Below, piece after piece: positions 1-9,648 of a stretch of 64,000 bases of DNA. The notes under the pieces were generated by a model. It was given only the letters and a program-made list of their open reading frames with translations. It was not told the origin of the DNA and did no database searches. Each line of letters begins with the position of its first letter. Position 1 is the first letter of the stretch. Source of the DNA: Methyloversatilis sp. (lineage in GTDB: Bacteria; Pseudomonadota; Gammaproteobacteria; Burkholderiales; Rhodocyclaceae); NCBI RefSeq assembly GCF_030696805.1, contig NZ_JAUYRO010000054.1, forward strand, positions 62,001 to 126,000. The letters run 5' to 3'. The position numbers were made by a program, and so were the translations under genes.

Positions 1-1425
1 TTCCGATAAGCCGGCGGCACCGGGGTTGAGCAGGCCGGCGCGGCCGGCGTCGGTACTCACTGCGATGGCTGTGCCGATCAGCACCAGCAGCGGCGTGACC
101 AGCAGCGCGATGGATACCCGCTTCATTTCAGCCGGCTCGATCTTCTTGCCCAGGTATTCGGGCGAACGCCCGGTCATCAGCGCGGCGATGAACACCGCCA
201 GCACGGCGAACAGCAGCATGCCGTAAAGCCCTGAACCGACGCCGCCGAACACCACCTCGCCAAGCTGCATCAACAACATCGCGATGCCGCCGGCCAGCGG
301 TGTCAGCGACGCATGCATCGCATTGACGGCACCGCACGAGGCGGCGGTGGTGATGGCGGCGAACAGCGCGCTGGCGGCAATGCCGAAGCGCGCTTCCTTG
401 CCTTCCATGTTGCCGCCCGGCTGCAGCGCGCTCGCGGCGGTATCGGCGCCCAGCGCGGCAAGCTTCGGATTGCCCGACTGTTCGAACGCCATGATGCCGA
501 GCACCGCGATGACGAACAGCAGTGTCATCGCCGCCAGCAGCGCGTGGCCCTGACGGCGGTCACCCACCATCCGCCCGAATGCCACGCACAGCCCGGCCGG
601 GATCAGGAAGATCACGACCATCTGCAGCAGATTGCTCCAGGGCGTGGGGTTTTCGAACGGGTGCGACGAGTTGGCATTCATGAAGCCGCCGCCATTGGTG
701 CCCAGCATCTTGATCGCCTCCTGTGAGGCGACCGGGCCCATCGGCAGGGTCTGCGTCGTCAGCGTGCTGCCGTCGGCCTGCAGCCAGGGCTCGATCAGCC
801 GAGCGCTGACGTCGGGCGAAAAGTTCTGGATCACGCCCTGACCGGCGAACACCAGCGCGAGCACGAACGACAGCGGCAGCAATACATACAGGGTGATGCG
901 CACGACATCGACCGGAAAGCTGCCCAGGGTGCCCGTTCCCTGGCGCGCAAAGGCGCGCATCAGTGCGAACGCCACCGCGATGCCGGTGGCCGCCGACAGG
1001 AAATTCTGCACACCCAGCCCGAGCATCTGCGTCAGGTGGCTCATCGTGCTTTCGCCGGCGTAGCCCTGCCAGTTGGTATTGGTAACGAAACTGATCGCGG
1101 TGTTGAGCGCCGAATCCGGCGCCACCGCCGGCAGCGCCTGCGGGTTCAGCGGCAGCACGGCCTGCAGCCGCTGCAGTGCATACACCGCCACCACGCCAAG
1201 CGCGTTGAACAGCAGCAGCGACAGCGCATAGCCGCGCCAGCCCTGTTCCCGTGTCGCATCGATCCCGCACAGGCGGAACAGGCCGGCCTCGACGCGCCGC
1301 AGCCGTGTCGGCGCACCGTCTGCCACCGCAGCGAGCCAGCGTCCCATGGGCTGGGCGAGACCCCACACGAGCGCGAGGTAGCCGCCGAGCAGCAGCACCA
1401 TCTGAAGGGTGATGGGCGCGGTCAT
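1..1425 (-). CDS. kdpA: Potassium-transporting ATPase subunit KdpA (partial, C-terminus outside window)
   Basis: K+-translocating channel-like subunit of the high-affinity KdpFABC pump in the inner membrane. The frame reads from the ATG at 1425 to the window edge without a stop, giving 475 residues against a usual 560-600, so the C-terminal part lies outside. The N-terminus has the usual hydrophobic start, and the selectivity-filter segments TNTNWQGY and GTNGGGFMNANS are clear. The start overlaps the kdpF stop (TGATG), so translation is coupled. kdpB and kdpC would be expected further left. A KdpE-type operator lies upstream of kdpF. Family assignment is secure. Confidence 0.96.
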   Translation of the reverse strand, partial: MTAPITLQMVLLLGGYLALVWGLAQPMGRWLAAVADGAPTRLRRVEAGLFRLCGIDATREQGWRGYALSLLLFNALGVVAVYALQRLQAVLPLNPQALPAVAPDSALNTAISFVTNTNWQGYAGESTMSHLTQMLGLGVQNFLSAATGIAVAFALMRAFARQGTGTLGSFPVDVVRITLYVLLPLSFVLALVFAGQGVIQNFSPDVSARLIEPWLQADGSTLTTQTLPMGPVASQEAIKMLGTNGGGFMNANSSHPFENPTPWSNLLQMVVIFLIPAGLCVAFGRMVGDRRQGHALLAAMTLLFVIAVLGIMAFEQSGNPKLAALGADTAASALQPGGNMEGKEARFGIAASALFAAITTAASCGAVNAMHASLTPLAGGIAMLLMQLGEVVFGGVGSGLYGMLLFAVLAVFIAALMTGRSPEYLGKKIEPAEMKRVSIALLVTPLLVLIGTAIAVSTDAGRAGLLNPGAAGLSE

Positions 1426-1514
1426 CAGAAGTCTTCCGCGCGCCACAGCGCGACCAGCAGATACACGAACAACCCGGCCGCGAGCGCGGCGCACAGTGCA
1501 AGCATTGCGTCCAT
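1425..1514 (-). CDS. kdpF: KdpF small subunit of the potassium pump
   Basis: A 29-residue single-span hydrophobic peptide (MDAMLALCAALAAGLFVYLL followed by VALWRAEDF) directly upstream of kdpA, sharing one base with it. KdpF stabilises the KdpABC complex in the membrane. Position, size, the single transmembrane stretch and the WRAE/PE-type tail match the family. AGGTGG lies a few bases upstream of the ATG as ribosome binding site. The gene is easily missed because of its length. Confidence 0.9.
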   Translation of the reverse strand: MDAMLALCAALAAGLFVYLLVALWRAEDF

Positions 1515-1591
1515 CCTGTCCACCTTTCCGTCGATGACCCAACAGCGGTGCATCGTCGGCGCATCGGTGAAAAGACGGTCTATAAATCCGT

Positions 1592-1616
1592 GGGCGGGGT
1601 GTAAACGCGGTGTATG
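1592..1616 (-). promoter_or_regulatory. KdpE-type operator of the kdp operon
   Basis: Read on the minus strand, CATACA is followed by TTTACACCCCGCCC, with TACACC repeated at an 11-bp step, the spacing used by OmpR-family regulators. TTTACACCCCGCCC matches the distal part of the E. coli KdpE operator as I remember it. The site lies about 80-100 bp upstream of kdpF. Its presence implies osmotic/K+-limitation control by KdpDE, whose genes are not in this window. Confidence 0.6.
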
Positions 1617-1686
1617 CGGACGTCGTCCAGCGCTGGTGTGTTGTGGGAGCGCCCCCCGGAACCGACGCGTGCCGATGCAGAAACGC

Positions 1687-2472
1687 CTACCCGCGCCCGG
1701 TCTCCGCGAATTCAGCCTTGACCTGCGCCCACTGGCGGCGGCTGACCGGCAGTCGCTCGTCCAGACCTTTCAGCACGACTGCCCAGTGGCTGTCGGTGCC
1801 ATCGCGCACCTGCTCGAAGCCGACGATGGCCTCGCGCGCGACCAGACAGCTGCGGTGGATGCGCACGAAACGACTGGCAAATTCCTGCTCCAGCGCCGCC
1901 AGCGGTTCCTCCAGCAAGTATTCACGCTCGGCGGTGCGCGCGGTGACGTACTTGAGTTCGGCGCGCAGATAGAGCACCTCGCGCACCGGCACCAGCAGGA
2001 TGCGACCGCGCTCGCTGCACGACAGGTGCAGGCGCCCGCCCGGCAGCAGGCTATGCACGACGTCGGCCGGCACCGCCCGGCCGGGTACGCGGCGCAGCGC
2101 ATCGAGCAGACGGGCGGCGCGCACCGGCTTGAGCAGGTAATCGACCGCATTCAGTTCGAAGGCGCGCACCGCGTACTGGTCGTAGGCGGTGCAGAACACC
2201 AGCGTCGGTGGCGCCGGCAGGCGGCCGAGGTGAGCGGCCAGTTCGATGCCGTCCATGCCCGGCATGCGGATGTCGACCAGCGCCAGATCCGCGGTGTCGT
2301 GCGGTGGCAGCGCCTGTAGCGCGTCGAGCGCCTCGTGCCCGTTGGCCGCTTCGCCCACCACGCGGTTGGGCAGTTCGGGTGCGATGTCTGACAACAGGGC
2401 GCGCAGCCGCAACCGGGCCGGCGCCTCGTCGTCGGCGATGAACACGCGCAGTTCGGCCGGCCGGTCGATCAT
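1687..2472 (-). CDS. LytTR-family response regulator (AlgR type)
   Basis: A 261-residue response regulator. The receiver domain (about 7-125) has the phospho-acceptor Asp67 in LALVDIRMPGMDG, and a LytTR DNA-binding domain (about 150-255) follows, with KYVTAR and RIHRSCLV segments. The ATG overlaps the stop of the sensor kinase gene by four bases (ATGA), so the two are a coupled two-component pair. In Pseudomonas the AlgZ(FimS)/AlgR pair also sits beside argH, so synteny supports an AlgR-like assignment. Target genes are unknown here. AlgR in Pseudomonas controls twitching and exopolysaccharide, but that role cannot be transferred from sequence alone. Confidence 0.88.
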   Translation of the reverse strand: MIDRPAELRVFIADDEAPARLRLRALLSDIAPELPNRVVGEAANGHEALDALQALPPHDTADLALVDIRMPGMDGIELAAHLGRLPAPPTLVFCTAYDQYAVRAFELNAVDYLLKPVRAARLLDALRRVPGRAVPADVVHSLLPGGRLHLSCSERGRILLVPVREVLYLRAELKYVTARTAEREYLLEEPLAALEQEFASRFVRIHRSCLVAREAIVGFEQVRDGTDSHWAVVLKGLDERLPVSRRQWAQVKAEFAETGRG

Positions 2473-3485
2473 GTGGCCGCCCGGTACGGAAAGCGGATGC
2501 GCACCCGGTACAGGCCGTCCTGCTCGCCTGCATCGAGTTGTGCTTCGAGATCGAAGAACAGCATCAGCCGCTCGCGGATGTTGTCCAGCGCCATGCGGTT
2601 GCCGCCGCCGTGTGACGCCGCCGGGCCATCGCGCGGCGGCGCCGGATTGTCGATCTCGACCACCACTTCGTTGCCGCTGCGCGTCACACTGACCCTGACT
2701 TCGCCATTGCCGGCCATCGGCTCGACGCCGTGATAGACCGCGTTTTCGAGCAGCGGCTGCAGCATCAGCGGCGGCACGCGGGCGTCCGGCGGGCAGCCGT
2801 CGGTTTGCCACAGCACGCCGAGCCGGTCGCCCAGACGCAGCTTTTCCAGCGCCATGTACTGGCGGCACAGCGCCAGTTCCTCGCCCAGGGTGACCAGTTC
2901 GCGGTTTTCGCGCATCAGCACGCGGAACAGGTCCGACAGCTCCTCGAGCGCCCGTTCGGCGCGACGCGGGTCCTCGCGCATGATGCCCAGCACTGCATTG
3001 AGGCTGTTGAACAGGAAGTGCGGCCGGATGCGCGCCGACAGCGCCATCAGACGCGCCTGCGCGATGGCCGGGCCGAGCGCGCGTTCCTGCACGGTGAAAT
3101 AGACCATCGCCGCGGCCGACGCGAGCAGCGCCCACATCCCCTCGCGCACCGGCCAGGCCTTCATGTCCTCGATCGCCCAGCCGGTCATGGCTTCGGCGAC
3201 GAATGTGCAGACCAGCGCGCACAGCGCCACCAGCGCCCAGCCGGCGCGCACCGGCAGGCGCGCGAACAGCGGCGCCGCCAGATAAAGCAGCAGCAGCGAC
3301 ATCAGCAGCGCCGGTTCGACCCGCGCCGCCATTTCCATCGCGTCGAGCAGCAGTGCGTCCCAGCTGCGATTGCGCGCCAGCAGCGCCAATGCAGCCAGTG
3401 CGTTGACCAGCAGCACGCTGCGCAGCACCACGCCAAGGTTGCGCCAGTCGGGCGCGCGCGACGGCCTCAAGCGGCGCTCCGCCAC
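2469..3485 (-). CDS. LytS/YehU-type sensor histidine kinase (AlgZ-like)
   Basis: A 338-residue membrane kinase with four hydrophobic segments between about 17 and 135. The His_kinase domain has the phospho-acceptor His156 in [10 protein letters not shown], followed by an ATP-binding region with [13 protein letters not shown] and the N-box Asn. No periplasmic or PAS sensor domain is apparent, so sensing is probably through the membrane segments, as in AlgZ/FimS. The start is a GTG at 3485 and there is no clear Shine-Dalgarno. An ATG further in would remove part of the first span. The gene is divergent from argH and coupled to the downstream regulator. Confidence 0.88.
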   Translation of the reverse strand: MAERRLRPSRAPDWRNLGVVLRSVLLVNALAALALLARNRSWDALLLDAMEMAARVEPALLMSLLLLYLAAPLFARLPVRAGWALVALCALVCTFVAEAMTGWAIEDMKAWPVREGMWALLASAAAMVYFTVQERALGPAIAQARLMALSARIRPHFLFNSLNAVLGIMREDPRRAERALEELSDLFRVLMRENRELVTLGEELALCRQYMALEKLRLGDRLGVLWQTDGCPPDARVPPLMLQPLLENAVYHGVEPMAGNGEVRVSVTRSGNEVVVEIDNPAPPRDGPAASHGGGNRMALDNIRERLMLFFDLEAQLDAGEQDGLYRVRIRFPYRAAT

Positions 3486-3511
3486 GGGCAGACTGCCCGG
3501 TGGCCTATACT
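3485..3511. promoter_or_regulatory. Divergent argH / sensor-kinase control region with palindrome
   Basis: A perfect 15-bp inverted repeat (CGGGCAG-A-CTGCCCG, 3485-3499) overlaps the GTG of the kinase gene and lies directly upstream of TATACT (3506-3511), a plausible -10 for argH. No good -35 is visible, which fits an activator-dependent or weak promoter. The role of the palindrome as an operator is inferred only from symmetry and place. Confidence 0.3.
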
Positions 3512-3565
3512 TGCAGTCCTTTTTCCGACGCTTCTCATCGCGCGTTTCTTCTACCTGTTGCCATC

Positions 3566-4969
3566 ATGAGCCATCCTTCGCAGCCCGAGCCGACCAAGGC
3601 CTGGTCGGGCCGTTTTTCAGAGCCGGTGTCCGAACTGGTGAAACGTTACACCGCTTCGGTATTTTTTGACCGTCGCATGTGGCGGCAGGACATCCGCGGC
3701 TCGCTGGCGCACGCCGCCATGCTGGCGCGTCAGGGCATCATCGCGCAGACCGATCTGGACGACATCCGGCGCGGCATGGCGCAGATCGAGGCGGAAATCG
3801 AGAACGGGCAGTTCGACTGGAATCTCGATGACGAGGATGTCCACCTCAATATAGAGAAGCGCCTGACCGCACTGGTCGGCGACGCCGGCAAACGGCTGCA
3901 CACCGGCCGCAGCCGCAATGACCAGGTGGCGACCGACATCCGGCTGTGGCTGCGCGACGAGATCGACGTCATCCTCGCCCGCCTGACCGACTTCCAGTCC
4001 GCCCTGCTCGATCTGGCCACCCAGCACACCGACACCGCGATGCCCGGCTTCACCCACCTGCAGGTGGCCCAGCCGGTCACCTTCGGCCACCACCTGCTGG
4101 CCTATTTCGAAATGGCGCAGCGCGACCGCGAACGCCTGATCGACTGCCGCCGCCGTACCAACCGCCTGCCGCTGGGTTCGGCCGCACTGGCCGGCACCAG
4201 CTTTCCGATCGATCGTCACTTCGTCGCCGAACAGCTGGGGTTCGAGGCGGTGTCCGAAAATTCGCTCGACGCGGTCAGCGATCGCGACTTCGCGATCGAA
4301 TTCTGCGCCGCCGCGGCGCTGGTGATGACCCATCTGTCGCGCATGTCGGAAGAACTGATCCTGTGGATGAGTCCGCGCGTGGGTTTCATTGATCTGGCCG
4401 ACCGCTTCTGCACCGGCTCGTCGATCATGCCGCAGAAGAAGAACCCGGATGTGCCCGAGCTGGTGCGCGGCAAGACCGGTCGCGTCAACGGCCATCTGGT
4501 CGGGCTGCTCACGTTGATGAAGGGCCAGCCTCTGGCGTACAACAAGGACAATCAGGAAGACAAGGAGCCGCTGTTCGACACCGCCGACACGCTGCGCGAC
4601 ACGCTCACCATCTTCGCCGACATGATGTCCGGCATCCGCGTCAAGCCCGATGCGATGCGCGCCGCACTGCGCCAGGGTTTCGCCACCGCGACCGACCTGG
4701 CCGACTGGCTGGTCAAGCGCGGCCTGCCGTTTCGCGACGCGCACGAAGCGGTCGCGCGAGCGGTGCGTCTGGCCGAACAGAAGGGTTGCGACGTATCCGA
4801 CCTGTCGCTCGACGAGCTGAAATCGTTCTCGCCGCTGGTCGACGCATCCGTGTATGCAGTGCTGACGGTCGAAGGATCGCTGTCGGCGCGCAATCACATC
4901 GGTGGCACGGCACCGGAGCAGGTGCGCGCCGCCATCGTGCGCGCCCGCGCCCGGCTGGCGGCGGACTGA
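3566..4969 (+). CDS. argH: Argininosuccinate lyase
   Basis: Cytosolic enzyme of arginine synthesis that splits argininosuccinate to arginine and fumarate. It is 467 residues, the family's usual length. The N-terminal WSGRFSEP, the [13 protein letters not shown] segment and the signature [15 protein letters not shown] with the catalytic Ser loop are all present. The start is placed at MSHPSQPEP. An in-frame ATG 66 bp upstream would add a non-homologous extension across the promoter. The gene is followed after 3 bp by a short ORF and then two kinase genes on the same strand. Confidence 0.97.
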   Translation: MSHPSQPEPTKAWSGRFSEPVSELVKRYTASVFFDRRMWRQDIRGSLAHAAMLARQGIIAQTDLDDIRRGMAQIEAEIENGQFDWNLDDEDVHLNIEKRLTALVGDAGKRLHTGRSRNDQVATDIRLWLRDEIDVILARLTDFQSALLDLATQHTDTAMPGFTHLQVAQPVTFGHHLLAYFEMAQRDRERLIDCRRRTNRLPLGSAALAGTSFPIDRHFVAEQLGFEAVSENSLDAVSDRDFAIEFCAAAALVMTHLSRMSEELILWMSPRVGFIDLADRFCTGSSIMPQKKNPDVPELVRGKTGRVNGHLVGLLTLMKGQPLAYNKDNQEDKEPLFDTADTLRDTLTIFADMMSGIRVKPDAMRAALRQGFATATDLADWLVKRGLPFRDAHEAVARAVRLAEQKGCDVSDLSLDELKSFSPLVDASVYAVLTVEGSLSARNHIGGTAPEQVRAAIVRARARLAAD

Positions 4970-4972
4970 GCC

Positions 4973-5020
4973 ATGGCCGACCACAGGCCGCTGTTTGCTC
5001 CCTGCCCGGCCGGCCGCTGA
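4973..5020 (+). CDS. Possible 15-codon leader ORF between argH and the first kinase
   Basis: ATG three bases after the argH stop opens a 15-codon frame (MADHRPLFAPCPAGR) whose TGA is separated from the kinase ATG by one base (TGATATG). The spacing would permit reinitiation from argH through the short frame into the kinase. No ribosome binding site or homologue supports it, and it may be chance. Confidence 0.2.
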   Translation: MADHRPLFAPCPAGR

Positions 5021-5021
5021 T

Positions 5022-6332
5022 ATGGACCTGCTCGGCAAGTACCGCATCCAGCGCCTGCTCGGCGAAGGCGCGACCTCGAAGGTGTTCCTCGCGCACGACC
5101 CGTTCGGCAACCGCGACGTGGCGATCAAGATCGTCGCGCGCGGCGCGGCCGAAGGCGAAGGCGGCAAGTCCGAGCGCTTCCAGAAGAAGTTCTTCATCGC
5201 CGAGGCCTCGCTGGCGGGCAAACTGACCCACCCGCACATCGTGCAGATTTACGACGCGGTGGCCGACGCCGATCCGGCGTATCTGGTCATGGAATACGTG
5301 CGCGGCGGCACGCTGGAGCCGCACACCCGACCGGACCGGCTGCTGCCGATCGGCGACGTGCTCGAAATGATCTTCAAATGCACGCGTGCGCTCGACTTCG
5401 CGTGGCGGCTCGGCGTGATCCACCGCGATCTGAAGCCGGCCAACATCATGCGCGTGGAAGAGCCGCGCAGTGATGGTCACCACCCGCCGGGCACCAATGT
5501 GAAGGTGTCGGACTTCGGCGCCGCGATGTCCGTGTCGGCGACCGAAACGCAGGTGTCGGGCGTCGGCTCGCCGGCCTACATGAGCCCGCAGCAGATCAAG
5601 GAACACCCGCTGAACCACCAGACCGACATCTTTTCGCTCGGCGTGGTGATGTACCAGCTGCTGACCGGTCAGCTGCCGTTCCAGGGCAGCAACAACTACA
5701 GCATGATGTACCAGATCACGCACGCCGAGCCGGTGCCGCCATCCGCGCTGCGGCCCGAGCTGCCGCCGGCGCTTGACGCCATCGTGATGCGCGCATTGCA
5801 AAAATCGCTCGACGACCGCTACCCGACCTGGGACGCCTTTTCCTTCGATCTGGCCGAAGCCTTCCGCGGCGAGTCGCTGCGCGAACAGGACAACCGGATC
5901 GCCGACAGCGAAAAATTCAACTCGCTGCGCCGGCTCGCCTTCTTCCGCGATTTCACCGACGTCGAACTGTGGGAAGTGGTGCGGCTGGGCGAATGGCACC
6001 GCGTGGCCGGCGGTCAGATGCTGCTGCGCGAGGGTGATGCGGCTGACGGCTTTTTCATTCTCGCCGAGGGTGAGGTGAAGGTGACCAAGGCGCGCAAGCT
6101 GCTCAATGTACTGTCAGCCGGCGAATGCGTTGGCGAAATGGCGTGGCTGACGCCGGAGCGCGGAACGCGCGGCGCCGATGTATCAACGTTGTGCGAGTCG
6201 GTGGTGATCCACCTGGCCAATGCCGCGCTGGAGCGCGCTTCCGAACCCTGCCGGCACCGCTTCGACCGTGCCTTCCTGCGCATCCTGGTCGAGCGGCTGG
6301 CGCTGGCCAACCAGCGGCTGACCAACGTCTGA
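5022..6332 (+). CDS. Ser/Thr protein kinase with C-terminal cyclic-nucleotide-binding domain (copy 1)
   Basis: A 436-residue Hanks-type kinase. The Gly-rich loop GEGATSKV is at 14-21, the catalytic Lys36 is in VAIKI, Glu61 in helix C, the HRDLKPAN loop holds Asp136, SDFG holds Asp164, and GSPAYMSPQQ closes the activation segment. From about 310 to 430 there is a cNMP-binding fold with the phosphate-cassette-like GECVGEMAWL...TRGAD, keeping Glu and Arg. No membrane segment or PASTA domain is seen, so it is probably cytosolic. The start is set at MDLLGKY by comparison with the kinase fold and the neighbouring paralogue. It forms a run with copy 2 (3-bp gap) and a fructosamine kinase. Whether it binds cAMP, cGMP or nothing is not determinable. 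Confidence 0.9.
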   Translation: MDLLGKYRIQRLLGEGATSKVFLAHDPFGNRDVAIKIVARGAAEGEGGKSERFQKKFFIAEASLAGKLTHPHIVQIYDAVADADPAYLVMEYVRGGTLEPHTRPDRLLPIGDVLEMIFKCTRALDFAWRLGVIHRDLKPANIMRVEEPRSDGHHPPGTNVKVSDFGAAMSVSATETQVSGVGSPAYMSPQQIKEHPLNHQTDIFSLGVVMYQLLTGQLPFQGSNNYSMMYQITHAEPVPPSALRPELPPALDAIVMRALQKSLDDRYPTWDAFSFDLAEAFRGESLREQDNRIADSEKFNSLRRLAFFRDFTDVELWEVVRLGEWHRVAGGQMLLREGDAADGFFILAEGEVKVTKARKLLNVLSAGECVGEMAWLTPERGTRGADVSTLCESVVIHLANAALERASEPCRHRFDRAFLRILVERLALANQRLTNV

Positions 6333-6335
6333 ACG

Positions 6336-7654
<1,319 letters not shown>

Positions 7655-7658
<4 letters not shown>

Positions 7659-8542
7659 CCTCGGAGGCACTGCACGCGCTGGCAAGTCATATTGCCGCGA
7701 CGCTGGGCAGTCGGCTCGAAGCATTCAGCGAACTGCCGGCCGGGCGCACCCGGCGCGCGCTGCGGATCGATACCGGCGACGGGCCGCTGTTCGTCAAGCT
7801 GCTGCCGGTCGACCGGGCCGCCGTGTTTGCGGCTGAAGCCGATGGCCTGACATTGCTGACGCAGACCGACACTTTCCGCATACCGGCCATACGTTCGCAA
7901 GGCAGCCATGACACGTATGCGTGGCTTGCACTCGAGTGGCTGGACTTGAAGCCGGTGCGCGATGCCGACGACGGCCGGCGCTTCGGCGACGTACTGGCCG
8001 CGCTGCACGCGGTGCATGGGCCGCATTACGGCCTGAACCGCGACAACTGGCTGGGCGACAGCAGGCAGGAGAACGGCAGTTCGGAATCGTGGCCGCTTTT
8101 CTTCGCCCGCAAGCGCCTGCTGCCGCAGCTCGCGGCCGCGGTAGAAGGCGGATTGCGCGGATCGCTGGTCAGCAACATCCAGGGCATCGTCGAGCGGATC
8201 GCCGCGCTGTTCCTCGACTACCGCCCGGCGGCATCGCTGCTGCACGGCGACCTGTGGCACGGCAATGCCGGCGTCGATGCCGGTGGCCGCCCGACGGTGT
8301 TCGATCCGGCAGTGCATTACGGCGACCGCGAAGCGGATTTCGCGCTGGCCGAAATGTTCGGCGGCTTTCCGACCACGATGTACGCCACCTACCTGCAGGG
8401 CGCGCCGCTGCATCCGAGTGCGTCATCACGACGCGCGCTGTACCGGCTGTACCACCTGCTCAACCACTACAACCTTTATGGCATGTCGTATCTGCGCGAG
8501 ACCGAGCGCACCGCAGCAAGACTGCTGTCGGAACTGACCTGA
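7655..8542 (+). CDS. Fructosamine kinase / ketosamine-3-kinase family protein
   Basis: A 295-residue kinase of the FN3K family, which phosphorylates sugar adducts on amines so that they fall off (protein deglycation). Family marks are LFVKLLP, LEWLDL, the catalytic HGDLWHGN loop and FDPAVHYGDREADFA, followed by an LAEMFGG-type segment. The start is a GTG overlapping the stop of the upstream kinase by GTGA, so expression is coupled to the Ser/Thr kinases. A further upstream frame exists but lies wholly inside the kinase gene. The biological substrate here (low-molecular fructosamines or proteins) is not known. Confidence 0.88.
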
Positions 8543-8593
8543 CGATATACACCTGCATGTATTTGACGCCCAGCAGATGCGCAGACTCCGATC

Positions 8594-8607
8594 TGAACGA
8601 TCGTTCA
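8594..8607. promoter_or_regulatory. 14-bp perfect palindrome upstream of the phasin promoter
   Basis: TGAACGATCGTTCA reads identically on both strands and sits about 65 bp upstream of the phasin -35. Its form (GAAC...GTTC) is like operators of TetR-type regulators. A second inverted repeat (ATACA...TGTAT) lies at 8547-8562. Function is inferred from symmetry and position. Confidence 0.35.
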
Positions 8608-8671
8608 CATCATGTTGATTCTGTTGCTTAAGTCTCTTTCAATCTTTTGTGTGCAGTGCAGCAAAAACAGC

Positions 8672-8699
8672 TTGACTTCGCGTCCCCCCCCCCTATAAT
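8672..8699 (+). promoter_or_regulatory. Sigma-70 promoter of the phasin gene with poly-C spacer
   Basis: TTGACT (8672-8677) and a perfect TATAAT (8694-8699) are 16 bp apart, and the spacer ends in ten consecutive C (8684-8693). Gain or loss of one C would change the spacing to 17 or 15 bp, the arrangement used for slipped-strand phase variation elsewhere. A small palindrome TGCAGTGCA lies at 8652-8660. The leader to the phasin ATG is about 130 nt. Confidence 0.75.
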
Positions 8700-8833
8700 C
8701 GTGCTCATGGTGCGGTGCAATACAGACGCTGCTTGGTTTGTATGTGCGGCACGCATTTTGGTGGCCCGTCAGCGTTTAACGTCTTGTTCGCTTCGTGGTC
8801 GCTCTTTCAATCAAATGTATGGAGACTTTCACC

Positions 8834-9397
8834 ATGGCTTTCACGACTGAACATTTCGCCGCTGCAAACAAGAACACCATCGAAGCCCTGCTGACGCTGG
8901 CCAACACTGCCTTCGCCAGCACCGAGCGCCTCGCTGCCCTGAACCTGAACACCGCCCGTTCGATGCTGGAAGACAGCGTCGCCAACGTGAAGATCATGAT
9001 GGGTGCCAAGGACATGCAAGACGTCGTCTCGCTGCAAAGCGGTCTGGTGCAGCCGTCGATCGAAAAGGCCGTTGCCTACTCGCGCAGCGTCTATGAAATC
9101 TTCTCGCAGACCCAGGAAGAACTGACCAAGGTTGTCGAAGCCCAGGTCGGTGAAGTGAACAAGGCTGTCAGCACCACGCTCGACCAGGCCGCCAAGCAAG
9201 CTCCGGCCGGTTCGGACGTCGCCGTCGCCGCCGTGAAGTCGGCCATCGCCGCCGCCAACAGCGCCTACGACAGCATGAGCAAAGCTGCCAAGCAAGCTGT
9301 GGAAATGGCTGAAGCCAATGTGAATGCAGCAACGTCGGCCACCGTGCGTGCCGTGGGTTCGGCCAGCACCGTCGCGAAGAAGAAGGCAGCTGCCTAA
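8834..9397 (+). CDS. phaP: Phasin family protein (PHA granule-associated)
   Basis: A 187-residue amphipathic, Ala-rich helical protein coating polyhydroxyalkanoate granules. The phasin fold is recognised by MAFTTEHFAAANKNTIEALL, then long heptad-like helices and an Ala/Lys-rich tail (VAKKKAAA). There is no signal peptide or Cys. GGAGA at 8821-8825 fixes the ATG at 8834. An upstream ATG 39 bp earlier in frame lacks a binding site. The gene is a monocistronic unit with a strong promoter and a hairpin terminator. No PHA synthase or depolymerase is in the window. Confidence 0.93.
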   Translation: MAFTTEHFAAANKNTIEALLTLANTAFASTERLAALNLNTARSMLEDSVANVKIMMGAKDMQDVVSLQSGLVQPSIEKAVAYSRSVYEIFSQTQEELTKVVEAQVGEVNKAVSTTLDQAAKQAPAGSDVAVAAVKSAIAAANSAYDSMSKAAKQAVEMAEANVNAATSATVRAVGSASTVAKKKAAA

Positions 9398-9413
9398 GTC
9401 TTCACGCCGAATG

Positions 9414-9443
9414 AAAAGCCCCGCCGAGTGCGGGGCTTTTTTT
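9414..9443 (+). terminator. Rho-independent terminator of the phasin gene
   Basis: AAAAGCCCCGC, a 5-base loop, then GCGGGGC followed by seven T. It starts 16 bp after the phasin stop. Confidence 0.93.
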
Positions 9444-9514
9444 CGTCTGTAGATCCGGTGTGAGGCGTTCGCATCGGAACCGCTGCGCCTGCGAAGGCCA
9501 CACCCTGTCGAGGG

Positions 9515-9612
9515 TTCTCGCAGGAGCCTGTCAAGCAGGCGACTTCCGTCTGAAAGACTGGAGCATTGCTTGATCGGCGTCCGTATCGCGGACAGGGTCC
9601 GCTCCTCCGAAA
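9515..9612 (-). repeat. Diverged REP-like element with inverted ends
   Basis: Read on the minus strand this begins CGGAGGAGCGG...GTCCGCGAT and ends GGCTCCTGCGAGAA. This is the same plan as the 170-bp elements near 61 kb (GTAGGAGCGGGC...GCCCGCGAT to GGCTCCTACGAAAA), but shorter and with many changes. It fills the gap between the phasin and the CinA-like gene. Confidence 0.55.
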
Positions 9613-9648
9613 GTCAACATTGACGACGTTCTTGCGCGAGTTTGCCCG

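Noticed and set aside
560-1564. 334-codon frame on the minus strand over kdpA
   Set aside because: Arg/Ala-rich translation with no domain. The kdpA/kdpF frames are clear.
2473-3222. Open frame extending the response regulator upstream
   Set aside because: It covers the sensor kinase in another frame. The receiver domain starts at the ATGA overlap.
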